A stretch of DNA of 64,000 nucleotides, from the NCBI GenBank assembly GCA_964504445.1, contig CAZDEO010000011.1, positions 22,119 through 86,118 of the forward strand. Reading direction: 5' to 3'. The stretch is from JACSRF01 sp964504445. GTDB lineage: Bacteria; Chloroflexota; Anaerolineae; Promineifilales; Promineifilaceae. The position numbers were made by a program, and so were the translations under genes. Position 1 is the first letter of the stretch. Each line of letters opens with the position of its first letter. This document shows positions 59,801 to 64,000 of the stretch, one piece after another. Below the pieces are notes generated by a model. That model saw only the letters and a program-made list of their open reading frames with translations, was not told the DNA's origin and made no database searches.

Positions 59801-60844
59801 CTACGGTGTAGGTGTGTGCGTTGGCGTGTCTGCGGGCGGCGGTGGCGTAAAAGTGGGCGTAGCCGTGGGCGGCGGTGGTGTGAAGGTGGGCGTAGCCGTG
59901 GATGGTGGTGGCGTGAAAGTTGGCGTGGCCGTAGGCAGCGGTGGTGTCAGGGTAGGTGTGGCCGTAGGCGCTGGCGGCGTTAATGTGGGCGTCAGTGTAG
60001 GTGCCCCTGGCGTGGGCGTGACCGTAGGTGCCGGTGGTGTAAAGGTTGGCGTCGCTGTGGGTGGCGGTGATGTTGCCGTAGGGGTGAAGGTGGCCGGAAT
60101 GGGCGTTTGGGTAGCGGTAGGCGGCAGCGCCGTGGCTGTGGGTGGGGGTGGTGGCGGGCTGGTGGGTGCGGGTGGCGGCGTGGCGGTAGCCGGCAAGGGT
60201 GGTAGATAGATGTTTCTGCCTGCGAAGAGGCGGGTGCTGGTTAGGCAGTTAGCTTGCATGATGGCATAAACAGTTGTGCCGTGGCGCATGGCCAGGGAGA
60301 ACATGGTGTCTCCGGCCTGGACGGTGTAGCGTACCCAAAAGGCCGGCGGCCCGCAAGCTACGCGTACAGGTGGTTCTTGGGGCAGATAAATGACAATGCC
60401 GCTAATGAGGAAGTTGGGATCCAGGCAGTTGGCTTCGACAATTTCGCTGATGGTGGCTCCGGATTGGGCAGAAAGGTAAAAGTAAGTGTCGCCGCTTTGC
60501 ACAGTGTAGGGCACCCAGCTAGCTGGAATGTTGCCGCAGGTGGGCAGCACGGGCACGGCCGTGGCTGTGGCTGTCACCCGGCTTTCTTTAGTCGGCACAA
60601 AAGTTTGGGTTGGCGGGGGCGTTGGTGTTGCTGAGGGTAGGGGCGTTGCCGGACGGGGTGTATTCGTCATTTCTAGAGTGGGCGCAGAAAGGTTGGCAAC
60701 TTCCGTGGGCAGCAGCGGCGGCAAACCTACGGGTACACTGTCAAGCAGCGCCAACAGCAGCGCCATAATGGCCGTTACTACGACTCCTCCTGTGACAAGA
60801 AGATTAGCGCCCCAACTGCTGACTGCTGATTTGTGCTCCGTCAT
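59801..60844 (-). CDS. Membrane-anchored double-LysM protein with Thr/Pro repeat tail
   Basis: 347 residues. A signal-anchor (residues ~12-36) is followed by a Thr/Pro linker and two LysM domains with flanking Cys (VPYTVQSGDTYFYLSAQSG to GIVIYLPQ and VRYTVQAGDTMFSLAMRHG to GRNIYLPP). A ~125-residue tail is built of 11-residue units like PTATPTFTPPP. LysM binds peptidoglycan or chitin. The tail may span the wall or be glycosylated. It ends 8 nt after the kinase gene and is cotranscribed with it. Confidence 0.88.
   Translation of the reverse strand: MTEHKSAVSSWGANLLVTGGVVVTAIMALLLALLDSVPVGLPPLLPTEVANLSAPTLEMTNTPRPATPLPSATPTPPPTQTFVPTKESRVTATATAVPVLPTCGNIPASWVPYTVQSGDTYFYLSAQSGATISEIVEANCLDPNFLISGIVIYLPQEPPVRVACGPPAFWVRYTVQAGDTMFSLAMRHGTTVYAIMQANCLTSTRLFAGRNIYLPPLPATATPPPAPTSPPPPPPTATALPPTATQTPIPATFTPTATSPPPTATPTFTPPAPTVTPTPGAPTLTPTLTPPAPTATPTLTPPLPTATPTFTPPPSTATPTFTPPPPTATPTFTPPPPADTPTHTPTP
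59822..60180 (-). repeat. Degenerate 33-bp coding minisatellite in the LysM gene
   Basis: About ten degenerate copies of a 33-bp unit encode the P-T-A-T-P-T-F-T-P-P-P repeats. The three copies nearest the gene end are most alike, so the array is likely to vary in length. Confidence 0.75.
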
Positions 60845-60852
60845 AAGCTGGT

Positions 60853-63300
60853 TTATATACTTCCGTTGCTGCCCGGTTTAGGGGTGGCTTCCACTTCGGT
60901 GGTTGTGATGGGGAATAAAACGGAGAATGTACTGCCATTCCCTGGTTCGCCATCGACCCACATGCGCGCGCCGTGGGTAACCGCCATGTTGCGCGCTTCG
61001 GCCAGCAGTTGGTAGCTGCTGCCCAGGCCTGATATAGTCTGGTTTGTGCCAGCAGGTGGCGCGGTAAACACGTAGGCGCGGTCACTCATGCTAATGCCAG
61101 GTCCGCTGTCTCGCACGGCGATGTGGATGAATTTTAGAATCTCTTCCTGGTTGTTGTGGAGGGGAGCTGCCAGCGCTTTCGATTGGGCGGAAATAGTGAT
61201 ATGCCCCTCATCTCCAGCAGCCTGGGTCGCATTTTCGAGCAGACGGGTCATGATTTGCTGAAGGGTTTCTTGATGGATGGAGAGAGGGGGTAAGTCTGAG
61301 GCAATATTCAGCTCTAGCCGCTGTCGCCTTTCGCGGACTTGGGTAATCACAGTGTGTAGGGCCGTTTCCATTACCTCCTCTAAATCAGTCACCTGTCTGC
61401 TTAATTCCGTTTTTGCTTCCTCAGCAGTTGGCTTTTCGGTTACCTGCTTGAGCCGTTTTTCAACCCGCTGCGCATTGGCTTTCACTTGTTCAACAAAGGC
61501 TCGTTGCTCGGTACTCAAGGGATTCTTCGCTTCCTCACCCATTAGCAGTTCCAGATAGCTGACGATGGAAGTCATCGGCGTGCGCAAATCTTGCAACGTT
61601 TGTTCCAGGAGATCGGCCGTTTTGGGCTTTTCTTCGACCTTTAATTGATTCTCCAACATCTCAATCCGTGCTTGGGCTTCCTCCAGTTGGCTAGAGTAGC
61701 GGGTGATGGTTAGCATAACCCATTCAGTACTCAGATCTGTTTCCCCAGCGGCGGCCATCGCCATCGCCTCTTCAGCACTCATGAGCGATTCGCGCAACGC
61801 TTCAATTTCCGCTTCCAAGGTCTGGATTTTTTCATCTCGATTGACCCGTTCAAGTTCTTGCAGCGTGTCTGCTAAATCTTGGGCTTGTTTGCGCGCTTCC
61901 GCAGCCCGCCCCTCTGCCTGGCGTGCCCGAGACTGCCACATTTCCAGCTCCGAACGCAAGCGGGTGTGTTCTTCTTCCAGATTTAACAAGCGTCCAGTTT
62001 CAGGAGGATTCTCTACTTGAAAAGCAACCTTTGGCTGCTGGACTGTATGGGTATGCAGGTGACTGTTGTTAATGGCTTGAGCAATGAAGCTGGCCAGAGG
62101 AGGAATGGCCGCCTGCTGGTCGGCTTGCCACCGGACACCACCTTGAGGATGGGAAAGAAACAACACGCCTAACCATTCGTTTTTGGCGCGCAAAGGATGA
62201 ATGAGAACGGCGCCTAAAGAGCTAGACAAGCCTAATTCGGCATACATCAGGTGAAGCTGTCGGGCGCCAATGCCGGTAGGGCTTAATTCGACGCTTTCTC
62301 CCTGCTCACGCACCAGGCGAAAGGCTGGCCAATCGTCGAGTTTGAGTTGCCAGGTGCGGGGAGTATTATGGCCGGCCTGGGGCAGGTTGGTGGTTATTTG
62401 TATGGTAGCAGGGTCCTGGCTATCGACGATGCCCAGACCTATTAGCTTGGCGTGGGTGACTTCTTCTAATAGCTCAATGGCTGCCAGCAGGGTTGGCTGT
62501 GGTAGTAAAGAGCTGACCACGTCGGTGATATGGGGCATGAAAGATGACCACTCCGTGGCCTGGTTGGGGGCGGGCACGGCCGTTGGTGTGGGTAGGCGCC
62601 CATAGGCTAGACGACGATAGACGTGAACGGCCCATAGCGGAAAAGCGATGAGGTAACCCAACCGCAGCCAGAAGGCGGCATGGCTGTCAACCGCAATGCT
62701 GGCCGGCTGGCCCCAGGCAAACTGCACCCCATAGGCGGCAACGAACGTCAGGAGAATGATGGGCCGCAGAGAAAGGCGTCCCTCCCGGTGCAGCAGGGAA
62801 ACGAAAAAGCCCAGAACGAGAATAGCCAGTTGGAAAATGCTGCCAATGAGGGCTTGCGTCGTTTCACCATAGACCAGGGTCGTGTACTGCAACTGCCATT
62901 CTTGAGTAAAGGAGATGGTCATCACCAGCAGCGTAATGAGAACGGCAATGAGCAGGGCGTTGCTAATGGTGGCAAAGCGTTGGCGGTGGGAGGCTAAAGC
63001 CCAGGTAATAACTACGGCCGTTAGCGCATGATTGGTTTGCACCAGCGGCGGCAGGTAAGCAACGGCCGTGGTTGGGCTATTCCGCCACAACAATCCCAAA
63101 ACAAGCAGCACACCCTCAGCCAGAAAAATTACCCCCGCCGCAATCGCCATGCGCCGCGCCGTACGATCCCTTTTATCTTGCCGCCACTGATGCAGCGCCA
63201 TGCCCAAAATAGCTTGCAGCGCAAACAACGTCACCAGGTGAAAGACCAACGTCCCTGGTGGTTCACTCAACAACTGCGTTAACTGCGTAAAATACGACAT
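60853..63300 (-). CDS. Membrane histidine-kinase-like protein without the phospho-acceptor His
   Basis: 815 residues. Seven membrane spans (~residues 15-245), a GAF-like domain (~270-425), a long coiled coil (~430-560), a HisKA-like region and HATPase_c with N-box RLLENATQAA, G1 VRDSGPGISMSDRA and G2 GLGSSYQLLAEA. The H-box reads LQDLRTPMTSIVSYLELL where kinases have SHELRTP. Gln-570 (codon 61591-61593) replaces His. It may be a pseudokinase that modulates another kinase, or it may phosphorylate elsewhere. It is followed by the LysM gene, hinting at a wall-related signal. An extended -10 lies upstream. Confidence 0.85.
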   Translation of the reverse strand: MSYFTQLTQLLSEPPGTLVFHLVTLFALQAILGMALHQWRQDKRDRTARRMAIAAGVIFLAEGVLLVLGLLWRNSPTTAVAYLPPLVQTNHALTAVVITWALASHRQRFATISNALLIAVLITLLVMTISFTQEWQLQYTTLVYGETTQALIGSIFQLAILVLGFFVSLLHREGRLSLRPIILLTFVAAYGVQFAWGQPASIAVDSHAAFWLRLGYLIAFPLWAVHVYRRLAYGRLPTPTAVPAPNQATEWSSFMPHITDVVSSLLPQPTLLAAIELLEEVTHAKLIGLGIVDSQDPATIQITTNLPQAGHNTPRTWQLKLDDWPAFRLVREQGESVELSPTGIGARQLHLMYAELGLSSSLGAVLIHPLRAKNEWLGVLFLSHPQGGVRWQADQQAAIPPLASFIAQAINNSHLHTHTVQQPKVAFQVENPPETGRLLNLEEEHTRLRSELEMWQSRARQAEGRAAEARKQAQDLADTLQELERVNRDEKIQTLEAEIEALRESLMSAEEAMAMAAAGETDLSTEWVMLTITRYSSQLEEAQARIEMLENQLKVEEKPKTADLLEQTLQDLRTPMTSIVSYLELLMGEEAKNPLSTEQRAFVEQVKANAQRVEKRLKQVTEKPTAEEAKTELSRQVTDLEEVMETALHTVITQVRERRQRLELNIASDLPPLSIHQETLQQIMTRLLENATQAAGDEGHITISAQSKALAAPLHNNQEEILKFIHIAVRDSGPGISMSDRAYVFTAPPAGTNQTISGLGSSYQLLAEARNMAVTHGARMWVDGEPGNGSTFSVLFPITTTEVEATPKPGSNGSI

Positions 63301-63355
63301 GCCCTGCGCCTGCGAGATAACAGCTTGCCTACCACCTTATGTACACTACGTCAAA

Positions 63356-63364
63356 ATTATAACA
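63356..63364 (-). promoter_or_regulatory. Extended -10 element of the pseudo-histidine-kinase gene
   Basis: Minus strand TGTTATAAT, 55 nt before the kinase start. The surrounding 63301-63537 gap is C/A-rich and contains no gene that I can support. Confidence 0.5.
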
Positions 63365-63537
63365 TAACCCACAAAAGTTGCGACGCCCCTTTCCACGCCC
63401 CAGCCCCCACAAATAAGCCATCAACCAGAGCAACAACCCGGCCACGCAGATCTACCCAAAAGAAAATGGGCGTCCATTTCCCTCCTGCCAACGCCCCACA
63501 ACGTCAAAAAAACCGCCGCAACCCACTCCCCTCCCCG

Positions 63538-64000
63538 TCAGGCAGCCCAGCTAACCCTGGGCAAAAACTGCGGCGGCCTGCGCGCCTGCGCCGCCTGCTC
63601 AAAAGCATAAGCCAGCTTCAGCAAAATGGGTTCCTGGTACGCCGTGCTAAAAAAAGAAACCCCCACCGGCAGGCCAAAGACAAAACCCGCTGGCACGGTA
63701 ATGCTGGGATATCCCGCCACCGCCGCCGGTGACGAGCTGCCCCCGCCGTAATGATCCCCGTTCACCCAATCCGTCACCCACGCCGGGCCGCCAGAGGGAG
63801 CCACAATAGCGTCCAGGTGGTGCGCTTGCAGCAGGGCATCAATGCCCTCCTGCCTCGTCTGCCGGTGATTGTTCGCCAGCGCATCCAGGTATGCTGGCTC
63901 TGTTAGCGGCCCTTTTTCCTGGGCCATCTGCATCAGCTCCTGGCCAAAGAAGGGCATTACCTGCGCGGCGTGGGCTTCATTAAAGGCAATCACCTCCGCC
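63538..64000 (-). CDS. Amidase-signature-family protein, N-terminus off the right edge
   Basis: The last ~153 codons of a gene that continues past the window (the frame is open to 64000). The segment VIAFNEAHA, then IVAPSGGPAW and SSSPAAVAGYPSITVPAGFV with GLPVGVSFFSTAYQEPILL, is the C-terminal part of amidase-signature enzymes, where the Ser-cis-Ser-Lys triad lies upstream and outside the window. They hydrolyse amides in the cytoplasm. The substrate cannot be inferred. Confidence 0.88.
   Translation of the reverse strand, partial: AEVIAFNEAHAAQVMPFFGQELMQMAQEKGPLTEPAYLDALANNHRQTRQEGIDALLQAHHLDAIVAPSGGPAWVTDWVNGDHYGGGSSSPAAVAGYPSITVPAGFVFGLPVGVSFFSTAYQEPILLKLAYAFEQAAQARRPPQFLPRVSWAA

Larger units (their letters stand above)
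422..63069. repeat. Iterated palindromic octamer ACGGCCGT, about 100 sites
   Basis: By eye I find 103 copies between 422 and 63069, on average one per ~620 bp, against about 1.5 expected from composition. Nearly all are in coding DNA and all three frames are used. Example sites: 1671, 1707, 6934, 12482, 20447, 31650, 39747, 39792, 48981, 54096, 63014 and 63062. The longest gap (14702-18155) covers the DGR. Confidence 0.95.

Noticed and set aside
63301..63537. Small coding gene in the gap before the amidase
   Set aside because: The plus-strand open frame is a C/A-rich artefact that runs into the opposite strand of the amidase gene.

Overview
This is a 64 kb window of about 55-57% GC, probably from a chromosome of a Chloroflexota bacterium close to Anaerolineae/Ardenticatenia. 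That placement is inferred from gene style, with no rRNA to confirm it: there are many lipoproteins with Thr/Pro-rich linkers followed by SH3b, LysM, PA14 or NBR1-like domains, together with a GlpD/alkyl-DHAP-synthase-like/FadR cluster and an rpsO-pnp pair. No rRNA, tRNA or CRISPR array was seen. A palindromic octamer, ACGGCCGT, occurs about 100 times across the window, roughly 70 times more often than base composition predicts. Most copies lie inside genes, where they read as T-A-V, (D/N)-G-R or R-P.

Layout. 1-3.1 kb: two M20 peptidases and a GNAT enzyme. 3.2-6.7 kb: an ABC exporter operon with its own regulator and a palindromic operator. 6.9-13.6 kb: a gamma-glutamyltransferase, msrA, map and membrane or beta-propeller proteins. 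13.8-19.8 kb: ychF followed by a complete diversity-generating retroelement (DGR). 20-36 kb: secreted or surface lipoproteins, a clostripain-like peptidase, a histidine kinase, a CPBP protease, an RNase H-fold exonuclease, acylphosphatase, a FecR-like protein and RadC. 36.5-39.6 kb: a missed 58-residue gene, pnp and rpsO with clear promoter and terminators. 39.7-43.9 kb: glpD, an alkyl-DHAP-synthase-like oxidase and a FadR-type regulator with a near-canonical FadR operator. 44-49 kb: a lipoprotein, an M42 peptidase, an IMPase-like phosphatase and a pseudo-M50 protein. 48.9-54.3 kb: an unusual operon of RelA/SpoT-STAND ATPase fusion, STAND-winged-helix protein and ANT(6)-like nucleotidyltransferase. 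54.4-59.6 kb: a PAP2-like protein, ahcY, a PfkB kinase, a GT2 and RfbH. 59.8-64 kb: a LysM protein, a pseudo-histidine kinase and the end of an amidase.

The main system is the DGR. It comprises a reverse transcriptase with the DGR-type SQ motif and YVDD (14896-15945, +), a 77-nt template repeat TR (16153-16229, minus sense) closed by an intrinsic terminator, an Avd-like helical accessory protein (16315-16659, -), and a target protein (16833-19814, -) whose last codons hold the variable repeat VR (16851-16927). TR and VR align without gaps. All 12 mismatches fall on the 20 template adenines, and the 57 other positions are identical. The target has two membrane segments, a NACHT-type ATPase and a C-terminal FGE/C-type-lectin-fold domain, so it looks like a membrane-anchored, NLR-like sensor with a hypermutable ligand-binding face.

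The second candidate is the three-gene operon at 48884-54199. A full-length RelA/SpoT homologue with eroded catalytic motifs is fused to a STAND ATPase and coupled by overlap to a second STAND protein that ends in an OmpR-type DNA-binding domain. An aminoglycoside-adenylyltransferase-like gene follows. A sigma70-like promoter with an 11-bp inverted repeat lies in front.
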